Below are positions 41,655-53,578 of a DNA stretch of 64,000 nt, in pieces. Position 1 is the first letter of the stretch, and every line of letters begins with the position of its first letter. The DNA is from Rhizophagus irregularis (taxonomy: Eukaryota; Glomeromycota; Glomeromycetes; Glomerales; Glomeraceae): NCBI RefSeq assembly GCF_026210795.1, contig NC_089442.1:62001-126000 (forward strand), in the 5' to 3' direction. The notes under the pieces are model-generated. The model worked only from the letters and a program-made list of their open reading frames with translations, did not search any database and had not been told where the DNA came from. The translations under genes were made by a program, and so were the position numbers.

Positions 41655-43473
41655 CTATAGCTTTGCTTTTTCATCGTCCTTTTTCATAGTTTCAATGTCT
41701 TTACTCTGCCATGTCCAACCATCCAATAAATCTAATACAACATTTATTCTATCTTGTCCCCAAACCAATTCCCCATCATCCACTTGAAACACCGGTGCTC
41801 CAAACATACCCAATTTAATAGCTCGGTCAGTATTCTCTCTTAATTTGTCTTTAACATTATTAACATTTTGTTGGGTAGCTTGGAATAAAGCATTACCATC
41901 GAATCCAGATTTGTTAAGAGTTTCTATAAGAAGGTCATTTGAGGTTCCAATTGGAATGTTATCGACCCAACATGCTTTAACTTACAAAACAAAATAAGAA
42001 AATAATTAAATAATGAAAGTAAATAAATTTCATTATAATAAAGTATTAAGCCAACAGACGCAAGTATGAAAACAAAAATATTTTTTTCGGTTTTTTACTT
42101 ACAAATACACTCAAGAGTTTTAGGTTCCAACAAAAATATTCTCGAAATATTTACACTACGGATTGGAAACACATCAGGATAATAAAACTTAAATTTATCA
42201 CCGACTTGGTTCCAAAACTGTACCCATTCATACATATCTCTAATATCATATGCTTTTCTAGTTTCATTTAATTTCAAAAGTGGTGTTTGTGGAGTTCCAA
42301 TTCTACAAAAGGTACAGAAAGAAAATGAATATTAAAGAGTATTTAATTTAAATTTTGATATTTAAACCAATTTAAAATATGATCTTTTACCTATCAAACA
42401 CAAATCCAAGAAGGAATGGCATATATTCAATATTAACTTCACATTTAGCTTGTTTTTTGATCCAGCTCAATTGAGTATACGCAATATAAGAATATTGCGA
42501 AGAAAAATCAAACCAAAATTTCAACGTTTTCACTTTTTTATTATTGCCGTTAAATTTTTTCTCGACAGAACATCTCGGATAAAACTTTAATAAATCCATT
42601 TGTTCTATAGATACACCTGTTGAAATGGATGTTAATGCCGCTTCAACGAAATGTAATCTATCTTGTCCCCAATATAATCTTCCACCTCCTGGATATTGTT
42701 CCAACCAAAAGCTAGGTACTCCCGGTGAGCCATATTCGACTGCTCTTGCTGTGGAAGAACTAAGCGAATTTTGATATTTTTTATTGGAGAATATAGATGA
42801 ATCAAGTGGTTCATCATATGGAATTTTAAGTGATTGCGCAGTATTTAATAAAAGGGAAAGATCAGAAATATCAGCATTGTCAACCCAGTATAATCGATAA
42901 AATGCGCGAGTTAATGCTGCGCGATAAGATTGTGGCGTAGCATGGAGAAGTCTCAAAGCTATTTTTCGAAAAAAAAAACAATTAATTTGTAGATTTAAAA
43001 GAATTGATAGTTTTAAAGATTGTACTGTACCATATATAGTTTGGATTGGATGACGAGGATGAAAATTTAATTCTATGTTGTATCTTTGTACTGTACGCAA
43101 CAAATCTTTTGTTATGTATTGTCTTTTTGGTAGTGGCATTACATCTGTTGCGCTTCCTAATAGATATCAATTAGTTTGAAAAATCGAATAAATTCGATGT
43201 TTTATTCATATACCTGCTTTACCCTATTATTTGCAAATTGCAAATTAGTTTTTTTTTATTTTTTTTAAAAAAAAATATTTAAATCTTTGCAACCTGAGGA
43301 GCTTTAATTGCTTTATAAATTTCTCCTAAAAGAACAGGTGTCCAAATAACTTTAGCATTTGTTCTTTTAGTTATTTGTTCAATTCGTTTGGAAGCAATAT
43401 ATGCCCACGGACATTGTAAATCATAAAAAAATTCTACAATTGGTTGCTTTGAATTCTTTATAATTGAATTCAT
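41655..43473 (-). CDS. Tandem DsbA-fold HCCA-isomerase/GST-kappa-like protein
   Basis: Six exons (43473-43294, 43223-43214, 43156-43031, 42958-42391, 42302-42103, 41980-41655) give 469 residues. The second exon is a 10-nt micro-exon that supplies GKAG; without it the frame is lost, with it the protein reads KAPQGKAGSATDVMPLPKR as in 2-hydroxychromene-2-carboxylate isomerases. Two DsbA-like thioredoxin-fold domains follow each other. The first starts VEFFYDLQCPWAYIASKR and ends with GSPGVPSFWLE...YWGQDRLHFVE. The second starts LKFWFDFSSQYSYIAYTQ and ends with FGAPVFQVDDGELVWGQDRI. Neither has a CxxC, so glutathione-dependent isomerase/transferase chemistry is more likely than disulfide exchange. 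Probably mitochondrial, peroxisomal or cytosolic; no clear target peptide. Confidence 0.9.
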
Positions 43474-44835
43474 TGAACTATTAAAAAGTTGAAAATATAA
43501 AAAATATATTAGAAATTAAGATTATCAGATCATGTACCAGTTGTATCACTCACTAAAAATGTACTGTAGATTTAAGCGCGAGAAAAGAAGGAAAAAATTT
43601 ACTATTGGCTACGCATTTTTTGAAGCCGGAATTATGATAATTTCAGCATGTTCCTAAAAATGTTAATAAAATTTCGGCCGGGATTACCTATAAAAGGATA
43701 ACTAGCTAAAAACTGAGATGAGCGATGGATTTTTATATAGGCCACTCATGTAATTATTTATGAAAAAATAAATTCAATATAGAACTATTAAATACAAAAT
43801 TATTACTATAATTTTCACTATAAAAATACCTTAAAAGTAGGTAAGAAAATCCAATCCATTTTACTTTTCTTCTGAATTGTTAGAATTAGTAGAGGTTAGC
43901 ATTGTTAGATAATTATCTGAAGTATGATATATTTATTTTTATATCAGGTAATTTTTTAAATTAAAGTTTAAAATTTGGTTAATACAATTATTTTGAAGGA
44001 ATTTACTTGTACTGTTAATACATTTTAGATATAATCAATAATCATAGTATTTTATCACTATTTTATCTTAGGTTTGAAATTACCTGATTTATAATATACT
44101 AAATTTTAAAATAAGGAATATGTTTTTTTTTACACCTGCGATATGGTTGCATCTCCCTTTTACACTAACTATATACTATAAAAAACCTTATATTATATGT
44201 ATTTTTGACTATTTTACAAATTTTCTTAATATTTCAAAAAAGATTTAAAATGTCATTTTGACTTTTATATGTAACATATTATAAGGATATGATATAATGC
44301 AGGTGCAATAAAAAATAAAACCCTTAAAATAATATTTAATATACTATAAATAATAGAAAATTGCTAAAGTTTACTGGTAATGATGATTAATATATTAACA
44401 TTATGATGTACTTTTGACCAGAATTAAAAATCTAAAATACTGGTCTGCATTACATCATAATTTTACTACTGGCTATTGGTGATGTTTGATATTTAGTAAT
44501 ACCCTAAATAATATATTAGTTTAATATTTAATTTTATTTATACCTATATTTTCTTTATTAAATTTTTAAGTTTTTTCAATTTTTTTATATATATCTGTAA
44601 TATTAAATAAAAAAGGATTTATTTTTTATTTATTTTTAATTTTACTTTTTATTTTTTTATTATGATAATTATAAAACTTTTTACTATAGAAAAATACAAA
44701 TAATATAAATAAAAAATATTTTTCTGAAAAATTAAATAAATCAATAAATCTATTTACCATTTATATATTTTTTAAATAATTTTTTATAAATTTAATATTA
44801 TAAATAAAAATATCATAATTAGAATTTTTTTAAAA
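43474..44835. other. Intergenic border between housekeeping island and repeat block
   Basis: No gene seen. The first 400 bp are mixed-composition promoter-like DNA of the HCCA gene; the rest becomes very AT-rich. Between 44340 and 44510 there is an imperfect inverted repeat around ATTATGATGTA, perhaps another decayed MITE. Confidence 0.4.
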
Positions 44836-45015
44836 GGGATTAAAATTTAAACGCACCTGCGTTTTGAATGCATCCTTCTTTTTTAGAAATTTTTTTATAA
44901 TAAAAAATGCTGATCATTTCATTACGTGATACCAGAGAATTTCTGATTTTTTTAAATAAATGCAATTTATACCTTATATACTTACAAATAAACTCACGTT
45001 ATATGTGTATTTTTG

Positions 45016-45146
45016 GGTCTGGTATAAAATCCCAAATGTCAAAATCCTGAAAATCCTGAACTGGACAGCATTATGTTTAATGCTAGCCAATTTTTTAGGA
45101 TTTTGTATCATTTAGGATTTTGACATTTGGGATTTTGTACAGATCC
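45016..45146. mobile_element. 131-bp MITE inside the MULE MITE, 10-bp TSD
   Basis: TIRs of about 30 bp share AAAATCCCAAATGTCAAAAT, and the ends read GGTCTGG and GGATCTG (reverse complement). The duplication TGTATTTTTG is perfect at 45006-45015 and 45147-45156. The uninterrupted MITE copy at 3709-3990 has a single related TATATTTTTG at the same place, which confirms an insertion. A 9-11 bp TSD points to a Mutator-like family. Confidence 0.82.
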
Positions 45147-45639
45147 TGTATTTTTGCCTCCTCTACAACTTTACTTACTATGACAAAAGGGGTTTAAAAA
45201 TTCATTTTTGACTTATACCATAAGGGTGCGTTCAAACACAGGTGCGTTTAAATAGAGCTCTGAACAGGTCAGCCAAATTCAGGTAACCTGATCTGACCTA
45301 ACCTGAAATTCAAGTCAGGTATGAGATTTTTAAAAAAAATTCAGGTCAGGTATGAAGATTGACCTGACCTGATTGACCTGTTGACCTGAAACTATTAATT
45401 TTACTATATAATAAAAGTGAGTTGCAGTATTGCGATTCACTTTTTTATATTGATTTTATATAATAAAAGTAAGTTGCAGTACAGTCAACTCTCTTTATAG
45501 TCACACATTTGGGACAGTCCATATTTGGTGATTATAAAAAGATGTGCGTGACTATATAAAAAATTTCTTATATTTGTATATCATAATTCCGGCCAAAAAT
45601 TAACATAATTTTAGCCAGAATTATACTTAAAACTTTATT

Positions 45640-46040
45640 GTATCGTAACTTCGCCAATATTAATCGTAGAGAGATGATCTTACCGCCATTCGATTCTTCT
45701 TGATGAGACGGTTCTAATGGTATAAAATATGTCAAAATCCAATCACTAGATTAATTTCCGAAATTAAAAAATATTAATGGTTTTTGTGTAATAACTCTGC
45801 CAATATTGATCCTAGAAAGACGATCTTACTACCATTCGATTCGTCTAGATGAGACGAATCTAATGGTATAAGATACATCGAAATCCAATCACTATATCAA
45901 TTTCCGAAATTAAAAAATATTAAATGGTTTTTAAGTAATAACTCCGTCAATATTAATCACAGAGAGATGAGCTTACCACCATTCGATTCGTCTTGATGAG
46001 GCGATTCCAACGAGCTATAAATCGTCCTTTTACAATCACT
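45640..46040. repeat. About 150-bp repeats near the left end of the 15.8-kb element
   Basis: Three diverged units centre on CCATTCGATTCGTCTTGATG followed by GAGACGATTCTAATGG, at about 45690, 45830 and 45980. Each includes the local palindrome GATTCGTCTNGATGAGACGA. A fourth piece lies at 48089-48140, beyond the SINE-like insertion, so these were one array that the insertion split. Confidence 0.65.
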
Positions 46041-46166
46041 AGGTACCGAGAAATCTAGCAAAATGTTAAATGGCGCAGTAAACGTAAATCAAGAAATATT
46101 ATAATGCCGATGTTTAACATTTTGTTGAATAACTCGTCAGCCAGTGATCAGAAAAGGATAAAACTA

Positions 46167-47070
46167 GCATGACCACGGAAATAAAAAGAATTTTACTGCG
46201 GACGCTACAACCAATAGCGTGAAGGTACAGGGATTAGTGTAGTTGGACTGCATCATGGTGAATTAGTGTGTACGGTTAGGCCGCACATTTCAACTAAGGG
46301 TCATGGTGTCCTTCTAACGTTCCCTATGAGGCCATTGGTATGTGCGCAGTCCTGTCCTTGAGGTCACTACTATACCTTGGGGGGGACTTCCTGTCTGGGT
46401 GGTCACTCCACGATACCACTGGGGTCCAGTAATGGCTAGATGGTCGTCCTAGATGGTAAAGCTGAGGGTGCAATGTCTTAGTGGTAGTTAGACCTTCTGT
46501 TAGGTCTTAGGCCAACCAAGGTGTTCATGCACAGAACAGGTAGCATGGTTATGGGGTTCGATTCCCCACTTCTTGGGTCCTGGTTGGTGATCCCCCGTGG
46601 TTGATACCCACCATAAGGGGTGATCCTGGACAGAAGCCTGCTACTTCCTGTCCGAGTGGTCACTACATAAGTATACCACTTGGGGTAAACAACTGTACTA
46701 TCGGTGCTAGGTAATCGCGGGCTGTAGTGGCCTTTGAGTGAGACCTCGTACCTAAAATGGTGGTATGGAAGGGTACTAGATGGTTGATGTTACCTGTCGA
46801 AAGTCCTCCATGAAAGTAGGTGCTCTCTAAAGGTCGTAAAATAAATTGAGTACCAGTATCATGCAATGGATTAAGGATGAGTAGGCGGCGTGTACCTAGC
46901 TTCAGATCAGCCTAAAATGGGCTCCGATGGGGGATGTCTTCGTATGCTGCCTTGCTATTCACGAGAACCAAGTACTCGGTTTAATGGTTGCCTATTGAAG
47001 ATGATAGGACACAGACCCGAGATTAGTCTCATAAGAGGCAATGGGTGGTCTGGCCGTAAATAATAGCAAA
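46167..47070 (+). mobile_element. SINE-like unit, copy 1, 5'-truncated
   Basis: This 904-bp unit is nearly the same as 47169-48068 and starts at GCATGACCACGG. It lacks the tRNA-like head present in copy 2. An internal tRNA-like promoter pair is present: TCTTAGTGGTAGTTAG (A-box-like) near 46477 and GGTTCGATTCCCC (B-box-like) near 46555. It is flanked by the 17-bp direct repeat AGAAAAGGATAAAACTA at 46150-46166 and 47071-47087, of the length expected for target-primed reverse transcription. The much higher GC content than its surroundings marks it as foreign to the element. Confidence 0.65.
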
Positions 47071-47087
47071 AGAAAAGGATAAAACTA

Positions 47088-48068
47088 GGGTTGGTCACCC
47101 TATCTCGGTGGTTAGTCACTGAGACCCTTATTAGGCCTGAGTATGGTGAGGTCGCAGGTTCGATTCCCATGACCACGGAAATAAAAAGAATTTTACTGCG
47201 GACGCTACAACCAATAGCGTGAAGGTACAGGGATTAGTGTAGTTGGACTGCATCATGGTGAATTAGTGTGTACGGTTAGGCCGCACATTTCAACTAAGGG
47301 TCATGGTGTCCTTCTAACGTTCCCTATGAGGCCATTGGCATGTGCGCAGTCCTGTCCTTAAGGTCGCTACTATACCTTGGGGGGACTTCCTGTCCGGGTG
47401 GTCGGCTCTACGATACCGCTTGGGGTCAGTAATGGCTAGATGGTCGTCCTAGATGGTAAAGCTGAGGGTGCAATGTCTTAGTGGTAGTTAGACCTTCTGT
47501 TAGGTCTTAGACCAACCAAGGTGTTCGTGCACAGAACAGGTAGCATGGCTATGGGGTTCGATTCCCTACTGGCCAGGGGTCCTGGTTGGTGATCCCTGGT
47601 GGTTGATACCCACCATAAGGGGTGATCCTGGACAGATGCCTGCTACTTCCTGTCCGAGTGGTCACTACAAAGTATACCACTTGGGGTAAACAACTGTACT
47701 ATCGGTGCTAGGTAATCGCGGGCTGTAGTGGCCTTTGAGTGAGGACTTAGTACCTAAAATGGTGGTATGGAAGGGTACTAGATGGTTGATGTTACCTGTC
47801 GAAAGTCCTCCATGAAAGTAGATGCTCTCTAAAGGTCGTTAAATAAATTGAGTATCAGTATCATGCAATGGGTATAGGATGAGTAGGCGGCGTGTACCTA
47901 GCTTCAGATCAGCCTAAAATGGCCCGATGGGGGATGTCTTCTATAGTGGTGCTGTTACCTGAGGAATTAAGTACTTGGTATAATGGTTGCCCATTGAAGA
48001 TGATAGGACACATACCCGAGATTAGTCTCATAAGAGGCAATGGGTGGTCTGGCCGTAAACACTTGCAA
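47088..48068 (+). mobile_element. SINE-like unit, copy 2, with tRNA-like head
   Basis: The first 80 bp resemble a tRNA: CTATCTCGGTGGTTAGTCAC as A-box region and GGTTCGATTCC at 47157-47167 as B box. The 900-bp body of copy 1 follows with a few differences. It is bounded by the same 17-bp repeat AGAAAAGGATAAAACTA (47071-47087 and 48069-48085). The body contains a second tRNA-like head (B box near 47556). It is unusually long for a SINE, so it may be a composite or the 3' part of a longer retroelement. Confidence 0.65.
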
Positions 48069-48299
48069 AGAAAAGGATAAAACTACTACCATTCGATTCG
48101 TCTCAGTGAGACGATTCTAACAAGCTATGATGCATCTTTGTACGATTATTAGATGCCAAGTTATTTAATATATTCTTTATATAACTGTGATTATAAACGG
48201 TTCTTTTTAATATAAGATTTTTGAGGATAGGTGTGATAGTGACTATAGATAGATTGTGACTATATAGGATCTTTACAGAAACCTTGAATTTTTAAACAA

Positions 48300-49090
48300 T
48301 ACCGAATTGATATAATAATGATGTTAAATAAATATCGTGGCGATATCGATTTGCAAATGATATCATTATGATATCGCAATGATATCATTTCAATATTAAT
48401 TCAATATATCGAAATGATATCGTAAAGATATTTGTTTGAAAAAATATCAGATCGATATCATTTCGATATTGTTATAACAACAATGAATTTTTTGAAAAAT
48501 GGGAAGTAAATACGATATTAATATGATATCGTTCCAACATTAATTCAATATCAATATGATATCGTAAAGATATCACTTTATAATTATCTAATCGACATCA
48601 TAACGATATTGACGAAACATCAAATCGATATCATATCGATATTTCGATATTGTTATAACAATAATGAAAAATAGAAAGTAAATACGATATTAATATGATA
48701 TCGTTCCAACATTAATTCAATATCAATATGATATCGTAAAGATATCACTTTATAATTATCTAATCGACATCATAACGATATTGACGAAACATCAAATCGA
48801 TATCATATCGATATTTCGATATTGTTATAACAATAATGAAAAATAGAAAGTAAATACGATATTAATATGATATCGTTCTAACATTAATTCAATATCAATA
48901 TGATATCGTAAAGATATCACTTTATAATTATCTAATCGATATTGACAAATAACGAAACGATATCATTTTGATATTGTTATAACAATAATGATTTTTTTTA
49001 ATAAATGCAATATCAATATAATATTATTTTAATATTAATTCAGTATCAAAATAATATCAAAATGATATTATCTATAAAAATATCAAATCA
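48300..49090. repeat. Left GATATC-rich repeat array
   Basis: A dense array of GATATC and ATTAATTCAATATCAATATG units. Between about 48500 and 48960 these form roughly three tandem copies of about 180 bp, two nearly identical. The same core words occur in the right array at 60180-61080. Paired arrays towards the ends of a large element resemble subterminal transposase-binding repeats. Confidence 0.75.
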
Positions 49091-51069
49091 ATCAAATATC
49101 GTTTTATAATATTTTAATAATTTGTAATCTAATTTAAAAGTTAATTTCAATAGATTTAAGTTACCGGTTATTTATTACAATAACAATTTTAATTACAGAT
49201 AAAGTATACATTAGTTTAAATATTATATAACAGATAAAAAAAATATCAATAAATCTATAATAAACTAATTCAATAAATTAGAATTATGAGTTAAATTGGT
49301 GATGTAAGTCAAAACATTATGCCTTAATACTCCAGAATCATAACTCATCAACCCAAAGTTGAGGATTAACCGGGTACCTTGCTTTAGATTCAGCGACACT
49401 GCCCAAGTTGGATGGGGTGTCACAGGTACGCTTTAAGAAGACTCGCTACGACTCTATTGCAAAAAGGATAAGTATATTCGAAAACACCAGACATAAATTC
49501 ACCTCAGAAGTTTGGTGGGAAACCCCTATAAACAACTGCAGTTTCATCATTACCAAAATCATTGAATTTAGGGATACAATGAAAAAGTTCATGAGAATGA
49601 CGGCTTTAAAAAAAAATACAAATATATTCTCAACTTTGACAATTCACCCTTATTCTTTGGCCTGGAATTCTCATATGACTGCATTATTGTTGTTTGTAAT
49701 TTGATCCATTGAATCCACCATAAATTGCCTGGCAAAGCGAACTTTTATTAGACAACTATAGCTTCATCAACAAACGTTGCAATGTGTTTGGACGAATGAC
49801 ATCCTGTTTAATAAATTTTAAATGGGCAAACGTGGACCTAAAACCCATTATAAGGTAGGCTGCAAGAAGTGCAAAGCAACCTACCTAACCCACGAGTGGG
49901 TCTAAGGGTTAGGGAATTAATTACACGCCAAACACACACAAGTTGGTATGGAGTTAAAAGTCTTACAAACTAAAAATTATTTTTGCCACTTAATTCTCCA
50001 ATAATCAATGTTATAAAAAAGTTACTTACGACTTAAGCCTACTTAATTATATATAAAACGACACTTCGAACAGACAGAGCTCATGATATATGAGAATATC
50101 CCATCATGCCTATTTTAACCTTTGATTAAAGGATTTTCGTTGCGTTAATTATATAAGCTTTACGCCTATATAACATAAGCTTACACCTATATAATTCAAG
50201 TCCGCCTTTTCCTATAACACACTATGCACGACGGCAAACGGTATAGGAGGAAGACTCTACTTTCAGAAAGAAAGTTTTTTTTTTCAAAAAAAAAAAAACG
50301 TACAAATAAATAGCGGTTAAATAAAATAGTGGTTAAATTGACTTTTTAGGAATTAATAGGCCTTATAGCCTTATAATATACGCGATCATTTAATATACGC
50401 GATCATTTAATCAGACAATTTATTAAATTTGGTATTACACGAACTTGATCAACCTGATAATTGTTTAGTCTCTTTATAGGTGGATATTTCTTAAATTATC
50501 ACCTGAACTTTTCAATTTTTTGCAGAATCGAAGATGGAAACCGGAAAAGTATTCTGATTCAGAATTTTTTTTTAAGAAATGTGTTTGTTATTTTGTAAAT
50601 TACCAGTCAGAATTGGCTTAAACTTTAAAGTTCTTACTTTACGCAAATGTTACGCAAATGTATTCTTTTTGATCTGTATAAGAACGTCAAATATATAGAG
50701 ATATTTAGGCCGTATATACTAAAGAAGAAACGTCATATAATAACCATTCCATTTTTAACAAAACAACAATTACTTTTTAAACTTGAAAATGTTATATCTT
50801 AGACAAACATTTTATAGTTTTATACATCCATTTTATTTTATATTATTATCACTCGACATTATGGTATAATGTTTAGAATAATGATGTTTCATATTATCAT
50901 TTGCTTGTAAAATTTACTAAATTTATTCAATGTAATATCGTTATAAAATGCATAATTTTATAAAAAAATTAGAGCGTTTGCTAAGATTTATAACTATGTA
51001 TAATTTAATATTATTATTAATAACTATGATTAAAGGATATGAAGTATCAGTACAGTATAAATAAAATAA
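49091..51069. other. Interior of the 15.8-kb element, no gene supported
   Basis: Mixed sequence. An open frame at 49408-49704 (98 codons) has near-normal codon use but no recognised domain and no upstream partner exon. Around 49830-49930 and 50050-50260 the DNA is less AT-rich, with repeated CCTATATAA boxes that could be an old LTR, but no second LTR or internal gene could be found. Confidence 0.35.
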
Positions 51070-51892
51070 CTTACCGATAAAGAATCAACGATCTTATTTC
51101 CGCTCCTAGAAGGGATCGTTAATTTTTTGGTCATATTATCTAATTCTTTAACGGCAGACAAATTTTTTTCCATTCCACGAAACCTTAAAGGTTTCTCTTA
51201 CGAAATCAACCAAGGTATTGAATCCTCCATTTCTTGTTAATTCTGAAATATTAACAGCTACAAGCTGTCGGCTTAAAATCTTTTGGACAAATTCTTTATC
51301 AACGTAATCTATAAGTTCCTTTTGAGATAAACTTCCAGTAGATGCTCTATAATTAAATTAATAATTAATACAAACAGCACTATTTGGTTAGCTACGAAAC
51401 AATTAAATAAATACCTGTTTTTTCTTATTTCTTTAAATTCTTCTACAGAAGTTAAAATAATTTGGTTAAACTTATTTCTGAAATCGATAAAAAATTTTCA
51501 GGTTTTTTCGAGGTAGCTTTTAGCTTCGTTCGAATGTATTTTTATTTTGAAAATTTTTGTTATCAACTCATCAAAAACTTCACCACGCGGACTTCTTGCA
51601 CGTAAAAAAAGACACTTGACACTTTCGTCCCATAGACGAATTTTATCCTAAAATATTAAAAATACATTATTTAAAAGATTTAGACATAATAAAATCATGT
51701 TAATTTAATACTTACGTCCGTAATTTTACTGGATGATGAGATAGCAACATCCGTATTGTTCATTTCTAGTGCCAATCTTAAAATTTCCGGATGGTCGACG
51801 AGCCTTTAAGGAACTATTTCTAAATTTGACTTTGATTGAAATACTTCGGGTTTTTTATGATCTTCCGTCTTACTCTCATCATCATCATCATT

Positions 51893-51936
<44 letters not shown>

Positions 51937-52248
51937 TACTTCTTTTTTCATTTACTACTATAACTTCTTTATCAGCAGATTCGGCAGCTTCTTTATTACT
52001 ATTTTTACTTTTTTTCATCAACTGATTGGCTTTCTCAATGTCAATATCTCTTCTTTTTTCGTAATTTGTTTTCTTTTCGATCCTATTATACATATTTTTG
52101 GTATTTATTAATTATTCTTCTTACATATAACTATATAAGCAAAACTTACTATAAATTTACAAAAGAGTTATATCTACATACCTCCTTCAACTTCCATTTC
52201 TTGATTATCATCAGACGATTTATTAGGTAATTTACGTTTAGTCGTCAT
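51070..52248 (-). pseudogene. Broken minus-strand gene of unknown family
   Basis: It begins MTTKRKLPNKSSDDNQEME at 52248 with a plausible intron. A Lys-rich stretch and a run of 14 Asp (51890-51935) follow, then VDHPEILRLALEMNNTDVAI, KIRLWDESVKCLFLRARSPR, FDELITKIFKI, FNQIILTSVEEFKEIRKN and ELIDYVDKEFVQKILSRQLV. The segments are consistent with one spliced protein. Breaks: a frame mismatch at the first intron, TAA after LEIVP near 51807, TGA in the segment near 51500, and a one-base shift near 51190. The 3' exons beyond the donor at 51070 are absent. I do not recognise a domain. It may be host-derived cargo captured by the element. Confidence 0.55.
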
Positions 52249-52731
52249 AATATAAAAAAAAATATGAGCGAAAAAAAAAGTGGAACAACCTTTTTGTTTA
52301 AAAGTAGGTGATATTTATCGAGAAAATATGAATGAATAAAAAATGTAGAGCAACTTTCTTGCTCAAAAAAGTAGATGATAAATATTGAATGAACAAAAAA
52401 AAGGGCGAGGTTATCATGATATAATTTTGAGATTTTAGCTATTGTAATTATGATTGTAGTATTTAATTGGAAAATATACATGATCTTAATATCATTGTGT
52501 ATCGTGTAGAATGCAGGATCAGTTAAAAATATCAGGAGATGGGAAAACTAAAAATTATGATTTCTAGAAGATCGAAAATTAAATTTAATTAATATAAATA
52601 AATTATTACAATATCGAATTTCATTCAGTGAAATTTTTTTTTACATGGAAGATTACCTCAAATCGATTTTACGGTTTCAAATTTATTATATTTTTCAGGC
52701 TATACGTGGAATGAGAAGAAAAATAATGGAA
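52249..52731. other. AT-rich spacer with a short direct duplication
   Basis: Two diverged copies of a unit like GAACAACCTTTTTGTTTAAA followed by AGTAGGTGAT lie near 52280 and 52345. No gene seen. Confidence 0.4.
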
Positions 52732-52908
52732 AGGTGAGAAGAAAAATGATCGGTAGAAGAAAAGGAGTGAGAAGAAAAATGATCGGTAGAAGAAAAGGAG
52801 TGAGAAGAAAAATGATCGGTAGAAGAAAAGGAGTGAGAAGAAAAATGATCGGTAGAAGAAAAGGAGTGAGAAGAAAAATGATCGGTAGAAGAAAAGGAGT
52901 GAGAAGAA
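52732..52908 (+). repeat. 33-bp tandem repeat, about five copies
   Basis: The unit GTGAGAAGAAAAATGATCGG followed by TAGAAGAAAAGGA repeats almost without change. The unit length is a multiple of three and one frame reads VRRKMIGRRKG, but no start or surrounding coding sequence supports a gene. A young minisatellite. Confidence 0.85.
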
Positions 52909-53578
52909 ATTAATGGAATATTACGTTTTGAATTTCCATTTTTATGTGTGATACGATGACATGCAAGAAAAAAAAATTTATAAGATCCTGGTACTCTTGA
53001 CGGAAAAATAACTGAGCCAATGAACCATGTGATGATCCTATCTAACTAAGCCATATCTATTTAGTGTAAGCCTCTGGATTGATTACATAAAAAATAGATG
53101 GGATCTACAGTAGTAGACTTACAACGATATTTGAAAAATACCGATATATTGATTGAAATTGTGAAATTACTGATAGGAAAGAGTTTTAATACATATTGGT
53201 GTAATCAAATATCGGTATATAAAGTATCAACTATTCAAATAATACAAGTCATGTGCAACTAATCATTTGTTTAATTGTTCGATAATATTCCTAAAACGGA
53301 GTAAATTAAGATCGAATTAAGTTCGTTACGGTGTAAATTAAGGTTAGCTTAAAATTCAGTATAATTGTAATATATCATCGCAGTGTAATATGAAATATAA
53401 TCAAGGAAGGACATGCGTGATTTAAAATATTATATTTTATAATTATAAAGTATAAAGATAACATTTTAACTCATTTTTTATTAATAGAATTTGTTTATTT
53501 ATTTTTATTTATATATATTAATTAATGCAGTATTACTATAATTATATTTTTAAAATAAATTGATAAATCAAAAAATTG

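Noticed and set aside
46478-47176. Minus-strand open frames in the SINE-like units
   Set aside because: The region is explained by tRNA-like promoters and a duplicated non-coding body; frames differ between the two copies.
49408-49704. 98-codon open frame inside the 15.8-kb element
   Set aside because: No domain, no plausible splice partner, and the sequence around it is unremarkable.
50010-50470. Possible solo LTR (TGAGAATATCCC..., repeated CCTATATAA)
   Set aside because: No matching partner, clear TG...CA ends or target duplication could be found.
51890-51935. Gene-like His/Ile-rich plus-strand frames over an ATC/ATG repeat
   Set aside because: This is the trinucleotide run that encodes poly-Asp on the minus strand in the dead gene; plus-strand frames are shadows.
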